A DNA stretch of 64,000 nt, taken from Micrasema longulum. Lineage: Eukaryota > Arthropoda > Insecta > Trichoptera > Brachycentridae. Below, in pieces: positions 33,444-43,959 of the stretch (position 1 is its first letter; each line of letters begins with the position of its first letter). Made by a program: the position numbers and the translations under genes. Where the stretch lies: assembly GCA_022494885.1 (NCBI GenBank), contig JAGVSM010003017.1, positions 1 through 64,000 on the forward strand. The letters run 5' to 3'. The notes below the pieces were generated by a model. It made no database searches. It worked only from the letters and a program-made list of their open reading frames with translations, and was not told the origin of the DNA.

Positions 33444-33488
33444 TAACCGACGTTTCCGATCGCATTACAGCGTTTATCGTCAGGATAG
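33444..33488 (-). ncRNA. Hammerhead-like motif of a Penelope-type repeat
   Basis: Minus strand: CTATC, CTGACGA, T, a loop region holding CGC and GCG, GAAA overlapping the palindrome ACGT, C, GGTT. The block is of the kind found near Penelope-like element ends. Helix I would have only about three pairs. No polymerase or GIY-YIG coding is visible nearby, so this is an isolated end fragment. Confidence 0.45.
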
Positions 33489-33762
33489 TTTAAGCAGCGA
33501 TATATCTAAATAATATAATCCAAAACCCCTCTACCAAGGCCTAGAAACAGAAAGCGCCTAAGTGACAGAAATTACCTCAAGAGGTCAATTTAACACATTA
33601 TCTGAAAGTAATACCAGTGTGTTACGTATTGTTCATTGTTAGTTAACCTTAATACATAAATTCATTTTTCTTGGATCATTTGAAATAGGGTAACATCGGT
33701 TAAATAAATCAGAGTTTTGCTCGTATTTTGCACACATTAATTGCTTATTTTAAAAATATTAC

Positions 33763-33900
33763 CTCAAGTTTTAAAACGTTGTTTTCAAATAACAATACAT
33801 TTACGTAAACACATAAACATGCCTTCAATAACCTATACCAAAACTTATAACGAGACAACGTTGTTGACAAAAAATAGAAACTGTCAAAATGACAAATGAG
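33763..33900 (-). other. Possible untranslated first exon of METTL25
   Basis: A consensus donor (CTTGAG|GTAAT) at 33763/33762 follows about 130 bp of moderately GC-rich DNA. It would splice to the 3' site just before the METTL25 ATG. The boundaries on the 5' side are a guess. Confidence 0.3.
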
Positions 33901-33954
33901 AAACGTCAAAATTCTTGCCACATGAAAAAATGATTTTTCCGAAACAAAAAGTCG

Positions 33955-34030
33955 GGGCTAGAAGGTAATAGCCCTGTAAATGCCTAGACTTCCATATCCC
34001 TTCTCAAAAATGTTTTCCCTCTCTGTTGAA
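33955..34030 (-). repeat. Rep-A fragment
   Basis: It has AATAGCCCTGTAAATGCCTA and CTCAAAAATGTTTTCCCTCT. Confidence 0.7.
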
Positions 34031-34170
34031 ATGAATTTAAATATTATATCATTATTTATCTTGCGTATTTATTTACAAAATACACGAGATAAAGTGTTTT
34101 CCGCGAGAGCGGTTCAGAATAGCACCGCTGGGAGTACAAATAATAATTTTAGATGTATGGTTTAACTTTT

Positions 34171-34455
34171 TCGGCCTCGTGGTGTAATGGTCAGCGCATT
34201 TGCCTACCATGCGTGAGGTCTCGGGTTCGATTCCCGACATGGTTGATATGAAATATTAATTTAAAATAATGTTTTTACACTAAAAAAAATATTTCATAGT
34301 CTCTAGGCTGGTAACTGAATCGTCAGACTGATCATTACCTTCATGTAACAAAAATGATCAAAATACGCTGCGATTGGTGTACCAATGCAGTTCCCTATGC
34401 ACCATTATGTGTGGAAAGAAAAAGGTGATGAAGATTATGATGATGATTTAACCCT
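34171..34455 (+). mobile_element. SINE-C (tRNA-derived), full length
   Basis: The head TCGGCCTCGTGGTGTAATGG with box B GGTTCGATTCC resembles tRNA-Gly. A 190-bp body containing AATACGCTGCGATTGGTGTA follows, then an end GATGAAGATTATGATGATG. The 3' half recurs at 60512-60652. Confidence 0.85.
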
Positions 34456-34459
34456 TAAA

Positions 34460-35029
34460 AAGGGTGTGGTAAAAAAAACCTTTGCGCGCGGTGATGTGAC
34501 ATCGTGTTACCGCAAGCAAAAGACACAATATTCTGAAGGCATTTGAAGAAAAAAACATGGAGATATACTGTTTAATAATTCCTTTTCCTCGTGTGAAAAT
34601 AAACGTGCAATTAAGTCATGTTACAGCAAAACAAATTTAATATCATAAATACGCCGGTCATCTTACATACGTGCATCCCCCATCACTGTCAATAACCGAC
34701 TGAATCTTTTTCACACAAATACCGGCCATAGAACAGCGTCTCTTTCTTCCTTGTTATGAGTTTTATCTTCGTGCTCTCTCTCTTATACAGATTTTTTGCT
34801 TTATTGGCGTCACATTAATTTTTTGTGCAGCAAGGTTGAATATTTTTTGTATTAAAATCTTGCATATTTATTATTTATACTATTCAAATTTTACTTTCCA
34901 AATCCGGTGTGAAAATGTCCATATGAAGATTGCAAATAATACAACTTTAAACAAAATAAAAAGAGACTACTGTGACTTTCCAGCCACACAAGAGTTAATA
35001 AATAAATAAATGCTCATTGTAATCCCCTA
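34460..35029. other. Intergenic DNA, nothing recognised
   Basis: No gene or shared repeat was seen. Confidence 0.35.
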
Positions 35030-35367
35030 ATATTGGATAGGGCAAATAATGTCAAATACGTAGGAGTAATTATTGATATAAATTTAAAATGGAAACAGCA
35101 GATTGAAAATATTACTTATAAACTTAAAAGACGAACGTATATATTCAAAACAATTAATATAATTAATGTGAAGGAACTTTTGAAGATTTATTTTGTATTG
35201 TGACAATCGATTTTGGAGTACGGTAAAATCGGATGGGGTGGTGCGAGTGACGCAATTTTAAATAGTGTATTTGTTTCACAAAAATCCATAATGAAAGTAA
35301 TACTCAAGAGTCCCGGTACAAACATCTATTGAAGAAATATTCCAAATCACAACTTATGACACCAAAG
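35030..35367 (+). mobile_element. LINE fragment, upstream part of an element split by MITE-1
   Basis: The plus strand reads ANNVKYVGVIIDINLKWKQQ, then LEYGKIGWGGASDAIL and KSIMKVILKSPGTNIY with stops. It is the same family as 3640-4480. Confidence 0.8.
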
Positions 35368-35769
35368 CAATAAGGAACTTCAGCCCTACGGGAAATTGGA
35401 TACAAAAAATGTTTTCTTGCGCGCAATAAAAAATAGAGCATTAAATTGTACCACATAGTTTTTTGAAAATGTACAAAAAAAATAATAAAAAATATTTTAA
35501 TTAAAACGCACTACTTTGATTGACGTCACTGGTTCATATGAACCAACCAATGATATGAAAGCTATGAAGGATATCCGGTTGGCTCACCGTAAATGAACCA
35601 ATCGGAAGAATTAATAGAGAACAACCCCTGACGTCACACGTGGAGTTATTTCAGAAATACAAAACTTTAAAAAATCATAACGCTAATTATATTAAAATAA
35701 ATTATTATTTTTTTGGCTAAGTTTAATTATTAGTCTATTAACAACCAAAAAAAATGCACTTAACTTCCG
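35368..35769 (+). mobile_element. MITE-1 nested in a LINE
   Basis: It starts CAATAAGGAACTTCAGCCCT and ends CACTTAACTTCC, with the family's internal blocks (TTGACGTCACTGGTTC). LINE coding stops at its left edge and resumes at its right edge. Confidence 0.85.
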
Positions 35770-36035
35770 CTAAAACTATACTCACTTGCAGATTCAAAAA
35801 CTATTCTTACTCAAATGAAAGACATAACCTCTACAATACATCACATACAAATAATATAATCACTAGATCCTCAACACAAAGACAACTTAAACAAATAAAA
35901 ACTATAATACCACTTTCGGACAAAGGTATTTTGAGTATTATTCTATTAAAATCTATAACCTACTTCCATTATCTATTAAAAATGTTAGTAACGAGAAAAT
36001 TTTCAAAAAGGCTATAAAAATGCATAGTGGAGCTA
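35770..36035 (+). mobile_element. LINE fragment, downstream part
   Basis: The frame contains NNIITRSSTQRQLKQIKTII and LPLSIKNVSNEKIFKKAIK-like coding in shifted frames, completing the tail begun before MITE-1. Confidence 0.7.
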
Positions 36036-36039
36036 GTAG

Positions 36040-36118
36040 ATCAGTAATTTTCCATCACTAATGAAATTAGTTTGACGGCTGTCATTCTAATCAAGCTATA
36101 TTTTAAGGACTATAAGTT
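36040..36118 (+). mobile_element. Solo terminus of MITE-2
   Basis: TTTCCATCACTAATGAAATT through AATCAAGCTATATTTTAAGG matches the inverted left end of 13933-14486. Confidence 0.75.
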
Positions 36119-36229
36119 AGTATTCTTTGTTTATTCTCAAACGTAAAAATATATATTTTTTAAAGTTGTTAAGTGTGCACGGCACGGGTAACCCCAGAGA
36201 GGTCACTTTATTTTAAATATTTATTATCG

Positions 36230-36960
36230 TTTATAATGAAAAAATATGGATAAATAAAAATAAATTTATTTATGTATTTATTTATACTTTTACATTGTTT
36301 GTATTTATTTTTTTTACAGAATAATGTTCCCTCACTGCTGGGGTGTCCCGTGCCGAGGGAAACATTTTACAAAATGTGAAACATGCCTAAGATTAGCTAT
36401 TTAACAAAGTTAACAAAATTAACAAAATAAGAACAATAAAAAAAACGTAATTAAATCAATTAACCTAATTATAATTAACATTATAAACAATAAAAAACAA
36501 TAATATTCGTAAAAAACATAACCAATTTATATAGACTAATTAATAAAATTCATAAACAGTGCATACATTTTACATATTTGGCTTGATCCACTCATCGATC
36601 CGTGCGCAACCCACCTCCACTATCCATTTCTTAATAGCAATTTTATATTTTGAGAACTTACTAATTGTCCTTATGGATAATGGAAGTATATTGTACACCC
36701 TAACCGAGTAGTAGGCCAATCCTCTTTGACCGAAGGTTATATTTATTTTGTTATATTTTTGCAGCATCAGGGTGGAGTATCTAGTAACTCTTGTATTTGT
36801 AACGGAAGGTAGAGAATAATGTTTACGTGCGTATAGTAACAAAGCTTTTGCATAAAGTTGTTTTATAGAATTTACATTGAGATTTTCAAATATACCGAGG
36901 GATATATCGAGGGATATATCGAGGGATATATCGAGAATAATATCATTCACAAATAAACTA
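36230..36960 (-). mobile_element. LINE tail
   Basis: A 126-residue minus frame reads LYAKALLLYARKHYSLPSVT, TRYSTLMLQKYNKINITFGQ, GLAYYSVRVYNILPLSIRTI and KIAIKKWIVE, the usual C-terminus of a non-LTR polymerase. A short 12-bp tandem repeat lies in its coding part. Confidence 0.8.
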
Positions 36961-36964
36961 TAAA

Positions 36965-37215
36965 TAAATCAATATTAGTGAGTTTTATTAATCGATATAT
37001 AAAGGAAGACTTCACATCAGCCGCTCGCGCTATGAAAAACCTATCAGCTAACAACATAGGCTTCCACGCAACTAATCGAATATATATAAATGACCATTTG
37101 ACTCCGTTGACCAAGAAACTCCTTACGTTGACCAAATCCAAGTTGAAGGACGAGAAGAGATATAAATGTTTAGGTGAAATATGGCAAAATTCATGCAAGA
37201 TTGAATGATACCACA
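36965..37215 (+). mobile_element. LINE ORF1-like fragment
   Basis: The frame ARAMKNLSANNIGFHATNRI plus YINDHLTPLTKKLLTLTKSK resembles the conserved C-terminal region of insect non-LTR ORF1 proteins (the RIYINEHLTP..N..L pattern). It starts divergently 10 bp from the LINE tail at 36960. Confidence 0.65.
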
Positions 37216-37219
37216 AGTT

Positions 37220-37810
37220 ACCACATTATAAACACTGAGACCGATTTAAACAAGTTTATTTAATACGTTTATTATTATTTATTTCGCTCGCATTTACTTA
37301 GATTTCTATATTTATTTTTTATGTACTAGTACTACTATCAACGATTGTTTTTAATGGGTTGGTAACTGTTAACGAAATGGCGGACTGTAAATAAAAATCG
37401 AATTTCATTCACTTTTGTGATTGGGAAATATTTGAGAAAGGAGAGGAACATGGAATGAATACCTACCTTTAATATAATCTGAATGTTTTTCAATTTCTGG
37501 CACTGGATCACAAAATGAACTACAAAACGCGACGCGCTAAAGACGCGCGACGATTCCAACCACTTTTTATCCGATTTTATGACAAGTCAAAAATGTTGTA
37601 TTGTTTTTGTTCTAAATCCGAATCTTCTAATTTTGAATATCTTCTATCTTGATGTTAGTTAGGTACCATAAGGATGGGTCAAAGGAAGGATGGAACAAAT
37701 AGTAATTGGCCAAGAATAGTATCGATAAATGCTGTTATTTACTTAACAGTAACCCCTGTTTCCGAAAGCAAACGCTCGCTTTATTATTTTATTATATACT
37801 CATATGCTTA
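37220..37810. other. Intergenic DNA
   Basis: Mostly unrecognised. A GC-rich 60-bp patch with CGCGACGCGCTAAAGACGCG lies at 37528-37550. Confidence 0.35.
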
Positions 37811-37814
37811 CTTA

Positions 37815-38467
37815 CAATGAGAAATTCCAGCCCAACCCGGAATTAAATTTTAAAAATGTTTTCGTGTACACGTGAATATTTAAAAATTTTGGAGTAGGGT
37901 GGAATATCTCAAAAATGCACGCAAAAATAAAATTAAAATGTTAAAAATAGTATTCATTTTAAAATCGTAAATAATGACATCACTCCGTATATCTACGTGT
38001 AGTATTTCCGGTTTCCGCTTTAAAGCCCCCGCACCTTGTAAGGAACATTTTGACCATAGAAAAAAAAGAGAATAATTTTCATCATACTCTTTTTTCAACC
38101 AGAGATTATGTCAACTTTCTAGGTTTTTCTAAATCGAAACGTTCGTAAAAACAACCATAACATAGAAATGAGCAAATTACGATCAACTAAATGAAGTAAT
38201 GAAAGCAATATTCCATTGATTCCTGTCAGTTTTGTTATTGGCTGGAGAAATACAACTTACCGCGGTCAGTGAAAGTAAGAACGCCAACCGTTTCATGACG
38301 TCACTACTGAAAAGTGACACACTGATTACAGTCATTTGGCGCGGTATTTGATAAATGTAACTTTAAAAAATCATATTTTTGTAAATAACGCAAAAAAAAA
38401 TTCTTGCTTCGTTAAATAGTACGCTAATAGAAAAAATAATAATTAGAAAACAGTGGAATTCCTCATT
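37815..38467 (+). mobile_element. MITE-1b, long relative of MITE-1
   Basis: The ends CAATGAGAAATTCCAG and TGGAATTCCTCATT form inverted termini. The interior shares with 58965-59418 (CATGACGTCACTACTGAAAA, GTTGACATAATCTCTGGTTG) but not with MITE-1 proper. Confidence 0.8.
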
Positions 38468-38469
38468 CA

Positions 38470-39125
38470 AAATTATTTATCTACGACAAATATCTCTCCA
38501 TCTTTATATCTCTTTTATTCTCATTTGCGAAATTATTCGCATATGATTACATAATGACGTGCGGCGTTTGCTTTCGAAATAATTTGTAGTGTTTTATTTT
38601 GGATTTAGATAATTGTTTATTTTATGTTTGAGAATAATTGTTAACACACTGTGGTGCTATTTGTGAAAACCTGTAATTGGCCTTTTTGTTATTTGTTCTG
38701 TTTTTATATATAATAATAAATTATAGCTGTTGGTTATCCGAATAAAGAATAAAAAAATAAAAAAAATTAGGGCTTTAAGTAAAAACATATATTTAAATAA
38801 TAACTTATGAATAATCTTTTTTTTTTCTCAATTTGAACTACGGTTTGCATAACATGACCTCCGTATTACTCAATAGAGTCACCGTAGGCTGTTAGTACTA
38901 CTTCAATTTATTCTTCCGGTCTTGTAAAAATCTATTTAACACCTTAAAGATGCAAATGTAATCTGTAATGCAGTAGAAACACCGCCACGCCTAGGTACTG
39001 AAGGACGTTAGACTCATTCATTGCGCCGGTGCGGTGGTTAGGAAGCGAAATTCCTTAAAATAATGATAACCTAATGGCCGTATTAAATGGTGCAATGAAT
39101 GTTACCATAAGTTATACAATTTCAA
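38470..39125. other. Intergenic DNA, nothing recognised
   Basis: No coding signal or shared repeat was identified. Confidence 0.35.
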
Positions 39126-39129
39126 TATG

Positions 39130-39666
39130 TATCTTTTTTGGGTGTTAATATTTGGAATTTTTTTATTTTTTAAAAATATATTTGGACCCCTGTATTTAGT
39201 AGCCTTACGTGTCATGTACAAGGCTAAGGTACTCGGAAAAAAAAGTTTTTGTTTGTCTTGGAAATGGGATGTTCGATCACTGATTTTGGTTTATTACCTT
39301 TATGAGTCCAATCACCATTGTTGCAAAGTTCAAGAACAATGGCGCGTGATAACTTCTTTTAACTACAGCGTGGATATCTGTTAAGGATATTCCATCTTTC
39401 CTGCATTCTGCTTCAAGATTATGGCGTTGCAAACTGAAAAATGGGCACTGAAATAACAGATGTTCGATACTCTGTGAAGAAATATCATCGCATGGACAAT
39501 AGTCATCATTCCTTAATTTAAACCTATATGATAACTTCTCATAGCTCCGTGTCCGGTAAAAATTTGGGTCGTTTCGAAAGTACTTTGGTGATGATGACGG
39601 ACGTCGGTATTTGGATAATTTATATAGCGCCGTTTTAGTGAAAATCACCTCAACGGCGCTGTACAA
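39130..39666 (-). mobile_element. LINE tail downstream of an RNase H domain
   Basis: The minus frame reads RSYEKLSYRFKLRNDDYCPC, DISSQSIEHLLFQCPFFSLQ and VIGLIKVINQNQ. The same residues follow the RNase H-like WVRGHAG segment at 51618-52180. The 3' UTR (39130-39280) is shared too. Confidence 0.85.
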
Positions 39667-39680
39667 TAAATAAATATCCC

Positions 39681-40072
39681 AGCACGTCTTGCAGCTACAG
39701 GGCGCATGGACGATTGGGATTCTAGTTCCTCGTCTCCAATTATGATATATAGGAGCTAGATTACGGCGCGTCTTCCAGCTACCGAGCGCATGGGCAATAA
39801 GAAATCTAGCCCGTATTTACATTTTTTGTTTGTTTGTTAATGAATTTTAAAGATTAAGTGATATTTTAAAAAATTAAATAAAAAATAAATTTATAAAAAT
39901 AGAAGTTAGATTACAACAAGTCTTTCAGCTACTGAGCGCATGGGCAGTTGAAATTCTAGACCCCATTTACTAAATTTGGAAATTTAATAGTTGATAACAT
40001 TTACCTATTGAAGCTAGATTACTAATAGTCTTGCGGCTACAAAGTGCATGGACGAGGGATATTCTAGCAACT
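39681..40072. repeat. Four degenerate direct repeats
   Basis: Units at about 39681, 39750, 39902 and 40012 share the pattern CTAGATTAC, GTCTT, CAGCTAC, GAGCGCATGGGC and ATTCTAG. AT-rich spacers of 30-90 bp separate them. Each unit is bounded by CTAGA and TCTAG. Confidence 0.7.
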
Positions 40073-40080
40073 TAAATTTA

Positions 40081-40445
40081 AACAACAATGTTTGAGTATG
40101 TCCAAATGCTTGTAGACTGGCTGGATTTTCTCCGTAGATTTTCTTCATATTTAAATTTATTTCAATTGAGAGGGAAAACATTTTTGACAAGGGAATATGA
40201 AAGTCTAGGCATTTACAGGACTTATTATCTATCATTGGCTGGTTTAAGTGGCCACTTTACACACTGTGTAACATTCACCATTTGGCCCACGTTTGAACAT
40301 CCACATTTCCTCAACATGGGCAGAAAGGTGAATGTTACACAGTGTGTAAAGTGGCCACTTAAACCAGCCAATGACAGGTCATAAGCCCTGTAAATGACTA
40401 GACTTCCATATTTCCTTCTCAAAAATGTTTTCCCTCTCTGTTGAA
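40081..40445. repeat. Rep-A copy, palindromic
   Basis: It starts AACAATGTTTGAGTATGTCC. The core occurs twice in opposite orientation, at 40200-40300 and 40320-40440, so CACTGTGTAACATTCACC faces GGTGAATGTTACACAGTG. Confidence 0.85.
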
Positions 40446-40599
40446 ATAAATTTTAAAATTTAATTTACGCCAATACAAAAATAAACATTGAGTACAACAG
40501 TTAATTTGCTAAGTGTCATACTTAAAAGTAAACAATAAAAAACTAAACAGATAAAGCACCGTTTCAACACTGTGGATATATAATTTAATTAGCAAAGGG

Positions 40600-41180
40600 G
40601 CGACATTATCGAGTCTTTTTTTAAAAATCAAAAACTTTGTTCCAAAAACGGAAAAAAATCTAATGTATGAAGTCTATGTAAAAACTAAAATATGTTATAT
40701 GCAACTACTATGGGGAATAGGATATCAAAATGACATAAACAGACTACAAAGACAACAAAATAAAACATTAAAGTTAGTATATGACCTTCCTTATATAACT
40801 GCTACTGGAGAACTTTTTAAACAAACTAACCAATTAAATATATCTGAGCTCCTTCAACTAGAATCATTAAAAATTTTCCATAAATTAGCCACTAATGTAA
40901 TTGTAGACGAAGAACTAAAAATTGTAGTCAACGTGGACATAATATGAGAAAATCATACAAATATCATATCCAACTTTTTAAAACAAGACAAGGACGATCA
41001 AGACTAATGAACCAGGGACTGAAATTATGCAATAAACTACCAGACAAAACTAAACAAAAGACTCAGACAAACTTTTCAAAAGATGTAAAAAATATTATTT
41101 TGGACAACAGAGTATGAATGAAAAATGTTTATACTATTTTTGTAAAATGCGTTTAATAATCCGTAAGTAATAAATAAATT
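40600..41180 (+). mobile_element. LINE tail (WGIGYQNDINR family)
   Basis: The frame from 40663 reads MYEVYVKTKICYMQLLWGIG and NDINRLQRQQNKTLKLVYDL, continuing frameshifted to LCNKLPDKTKQKTQTNFSKD. It is a close relative of 62395-63010 (-). Confidence 0.85.
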
Positions 41181-41189
41181 TTTCAATTA

Positions 41190-41537
41190 AAAAAAAAATA
41201 TATATATCCGAAGGGTAGCTTTCGTAGATTTTGGGTAGTCACTGTCGCACATGTGCAAACACATGTTGTTTAAACGTTAAAATAACCATTTTGGAAAAAA
41301 ATCACAATCTTCTTTGTAGCTTGATATGCGGTCGAGAGCGGTTTAATTAAAAGGTATTCGAATTTATTTGTTTGCCACCCTCTCCCCGAATACCTACTGT
41401 GCGAAATAGACAACTGTAGGTCAAACTGATTATGCCTAATCGACGAAATCAATGGCTCGTATTCCCGATTTCCGCACCCCAAAATTGAAACGATTTAAGT
41501 TTATTTTTTTAAGAAAGAGTATCAGAAAGAATTTTTC
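41190..41537. other. Intergenic DNA, nothing recognised
   Basis: No feature recognised. Confidence 0.35.
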
Positions 41538-41755
41538 AATAATGAGGATGTTCAATGCTACGGAAAATTGGATATAAAAATGTTTTCTTACGCACGGTAA
41601 AAAATGAGCATTAAATTGTATGGCGATGTTTAAAAAGAATAAGTACGAAAAAATAATTAAAAATAACTACTTTGAACTACGTCACAAGTTTTTAAGAATC
41701 AACCAATGATAATTGTGATAGATTTCCAGTTTACGGGAAGCCAACTCACCGAGTA
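41538..41755 (+). mobile_element. MITE-1 fragment
   Basis: It starts CAATAATGAGGATGTTCAAT and keeps TTTTCTTACGCACGGTAAAA. The right half is lost. Confidence 0.7.
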
Positions 41756-41759
41756 TTGT

Positions 41760-42535
41760 ATATAGCTTCCGTTTTTTATGTGTCGTTTGTTTACATTTAC
41801 GGCGTCCTGTCAATTATCAAACACTACGAGTTAGCATTTAAAGTTTTCATGATAAATTGAATGAATTTAGAAGAGGTTGAAAACCATAAAATAATAAAAG
41901 AAATTGGAGATGTAAGATGTAATCTGTTTTCACATTCATCTGCCAGTGCCTGCCAGCTGGAGTATGGAGTGGGTAAGGGGGGGAGGCTTTTGATAATATG
42001 CATAGACACCTCTCCTTATATTTCTATTTGTGGCCTGTGGCATTACCAACATTAAAATAAATGCATTACTCGTGAACTTCTGTGTCAAAATTTATTACCA
42101 ACTTACGAAACGATCGTTTTCAAAAGACCTTATTTTCCAAACGAAAATAATGAATGAAAATATTAACACCATGAAAATCTTAAAAAAATATTTAATTTGT
42201 AGAGTAGGTTAAATCCGATATTCTTCCCGGGTGATAATACCCTATTCGTTTAATCCAAAACAGTGAAAATAATATTTCATGTTACCACGACGCGCCGCGC
42301 CGCAGCGCCGCCGCGCCGCAGTGCGGTTTGACCTTAAGTCTCATGAACAAACTAGTTATTTTAAAATTGGGTTTATTAATATTAATGAGCCAGTTTGAAT
42401 CTGGACGATGTATGAAGGGTGGGAGATTCAGATACGCGAATTGATTAAATTATACGCATTACAAAGGTCGCCCACTTTGGTTTAATTGTAACTTTGATTT
42501 TTAAAGATGAAAAAGATCTGAACAAAGATGGACCA
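41760..42535. other. Intergenic DNA with GC-rich patch
   Basis: Unrecognised DNA. At 42289-42333 a CGCCGC-type short repeat stands out from the AT-rich background. Confidence 0.4.
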
Positions 42536-42539
42536 AAAT

Positions 42540-42763
42540 TAAACTTTTTTGAATCCGTCCAAACGTTTGTAGACAAAAGACTGTATTTCGCCCCCAAGGG
42601 AGTCATTAAGATTAACAAATAACAACAGAGATGGAGTAAATTTTAAAGAAAGGCAATATGGAAGTCTAGGCATTTACAGGGCTTATTACCTGTCATTGGA
42701 TGGTTTAAGTAACCACTTTACACACTGTGTAACATTCACCATTTTGCCTATGTTTAAACATGC
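42540..42763 (+). repeat. Rep-A copy interrupted by SINE-B
   Basis: It runs from GAATCCGTCCAAACGTTTGT to GCCTATGTTTAAACAT and stops where SINE-B begins. Confidence 0.8.
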
Positions 42764-42873
42764 GGGCTCCGTGGTGTAGTGGTCAAGACGCTTGACTCAC
42801 ACACGAAAGGTTCCGGGTTCGATTCCTGATGAGAACACAAATTTAAATGTGAGTTTTCTCAAGCCTGGGTGTT
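42764..42873 (+). mobile_element. SINE-B, 3'-truncated
   Basis: The head GGGCTCCGTGGTGTAGTGG has box B GGTTCGATTCC. The body ends at AAGCCTGGGTGTTG, without an A-tail. Confidence 0.85.
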
Positions 42874-42874
42874 G

Positions 42875-43080
42875 ATAATTTCAATTTATTTATAACGTCA
42901 TTAACTACTAAATTTAATGAGTTCCAGTAAACTCCCTCAACTAAAGCAACCGTATCGTCGGCATATGATATTATTTTTTCATTTAAATTTTGACAAAATA
43001 TGTCATTGACATAGAAAATAAATAAAAGCGGACCCATCACCGTACCCTGAGGTATCCCAAAATCACGAGTCTCCATTTGA
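42875..43080 (-). mobile_element. LINE reverse transcriptase fragment with YADD
   Basis: The minus frame reads DFGIPQGTVMGPLLFIFYVN, then ISYADDTVALVEGVYWNS. These are the PQG and YADD polymerase motifs. Only about 70 residues remain. Confidence 0.88.
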
Positions 43081-43246
43081 CTATATGTATATTTTATTTT
43101 TATTTAATCGAATAAATAATTATTTCATTTAAAATATTTATTGACAATTCTTGATGGAATTCCATTGTAATGATGTAATAACTTATATTTACATATAAGT
43201 TATTAATTAAAAAAATACTTGGTACACTTCACTTATTTATTTTGAT

Positions 43247-43287
43247 CAATTAGCGCTTTCACCCTCTAATGGGCATCTTCAGATTGG
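43247..43287 (-). ncRNA. Hammerhead-ribozyme-like motif, left pseudo-LTR
   Basis: Minus strand order: CCAAT (helix I), CTGAAGA (core), T, GCCC-ATTAGA-GGGT (helix II), GAAA, GCGC, TA, ATTG (helix I partner). Helix I pairs CAAT with ATTG. The helix III segment AGCGCT is fully self-complementary, fitting cleavage as a dimer. One extra base (T) sits between the core and helix II. Confidence 0.7.
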
Positions 43288-43867
43288 TGAATATTATACA
43301 GTGTAAGGGTAATTTATATAAAACTTTGACAAATTTGAAAATAGCGGAATATACGAACTAACATGTACTTGTCCTGGTTCATATATTGGACAAAGTGGGA
43401 GAGCTATTAAATATAGAGTAAAAGAACATTTAGCTTCGCATAGATTAAATAACGACTTATCAAACTATGCATCACATTTGAATCAATTTAAACATACTTT
43501 TGATTAAGCAAAAAACATAAAAATTTTACATGTAGGACATAAAGATCAAAAGTTAGATAGATTTGAAATTTTAGAAATAAATGGGATAAAAAATAATAGC
43601 GATAGAATTTTAATAAATCAACAGATATAATTTAAAAACTCACCCTTATTAGCCCCCTTGGTTAGACCCTGTACATTGTAATAAAACAATAAATATTTTT
43701 CATGTAATAGAATATTCTCTTAAAAGTATACCGCCAACACATGTTTCAATAATTTGTCTCACTCTGTTACGTTGAAATATTTCGTATTGTATTTTTTCAA
43801 CTTATTTTTAAATGTACCTACACTTAAGATAATATTTAGTTTTATATAAATTACCCTTACACTGTAT

Positions 43868-43908
43868 AATATTGAAGATGCCCATTAGAGGGTGAAAGCG
43901 CTAATTGG
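43868..43908 (+). ncRNA. Hammerhead-ribozyme-like motif, right pseudo-LTR, decayed
   Basis: It is the same layout as the left copy with intact helix II (GCCC/GGGT), GAAA and AGCGCT. The core C is T (TTGAAGA) and helix I is altered. It is probably inactive. Confidence 0.6.
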
Positions 43909-43959
43909 TCAAAATATATAAGTGGAAGTGTACCAAGTATTTTTTGAATAAATAATTGT

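Larger units (their letters stand above)
43205..43955 (+). mobile_element. Penelope-like element fragment with inverted pseudo-LTRs
   Basis: The plus strand reads ENSGIYELTCTCPGSYIGQS and GRAIKYRVKEHLASH (43322-43506), a GIY-YIG endonuclease start. HKDQKLDRFEILEINGIKNN follows downstream. One in-frame stop breaks it and the reverse transcriptase is absent. About 113 bp at 43210-43323 and 43835-43950 are near-perfect inverted copies; each holds a hammerhead-like motif. Confidence 0.88.

Noticed and set aside
34171..34245. Possible tRNA-Gly gene
   Set aside because: It is fused to a 200-bp body that recurs at 60512, and the ends do not form a full acceptor stem.
37480..37560. Possible GC-rich first exon on the minus strand ending at a GTAGGT donor
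   Set aside because: No ATG is in frame with the protein-like reading and no partner exon was found.
43247..43287. Reading the hammerhead-like motifs as fully canonical hammerheads
   Set aside because: Every site has one extra base between CUGANGA and helix II and a helix III too short for one molecule, so I call them hammerhead-like variants and leave activity open.
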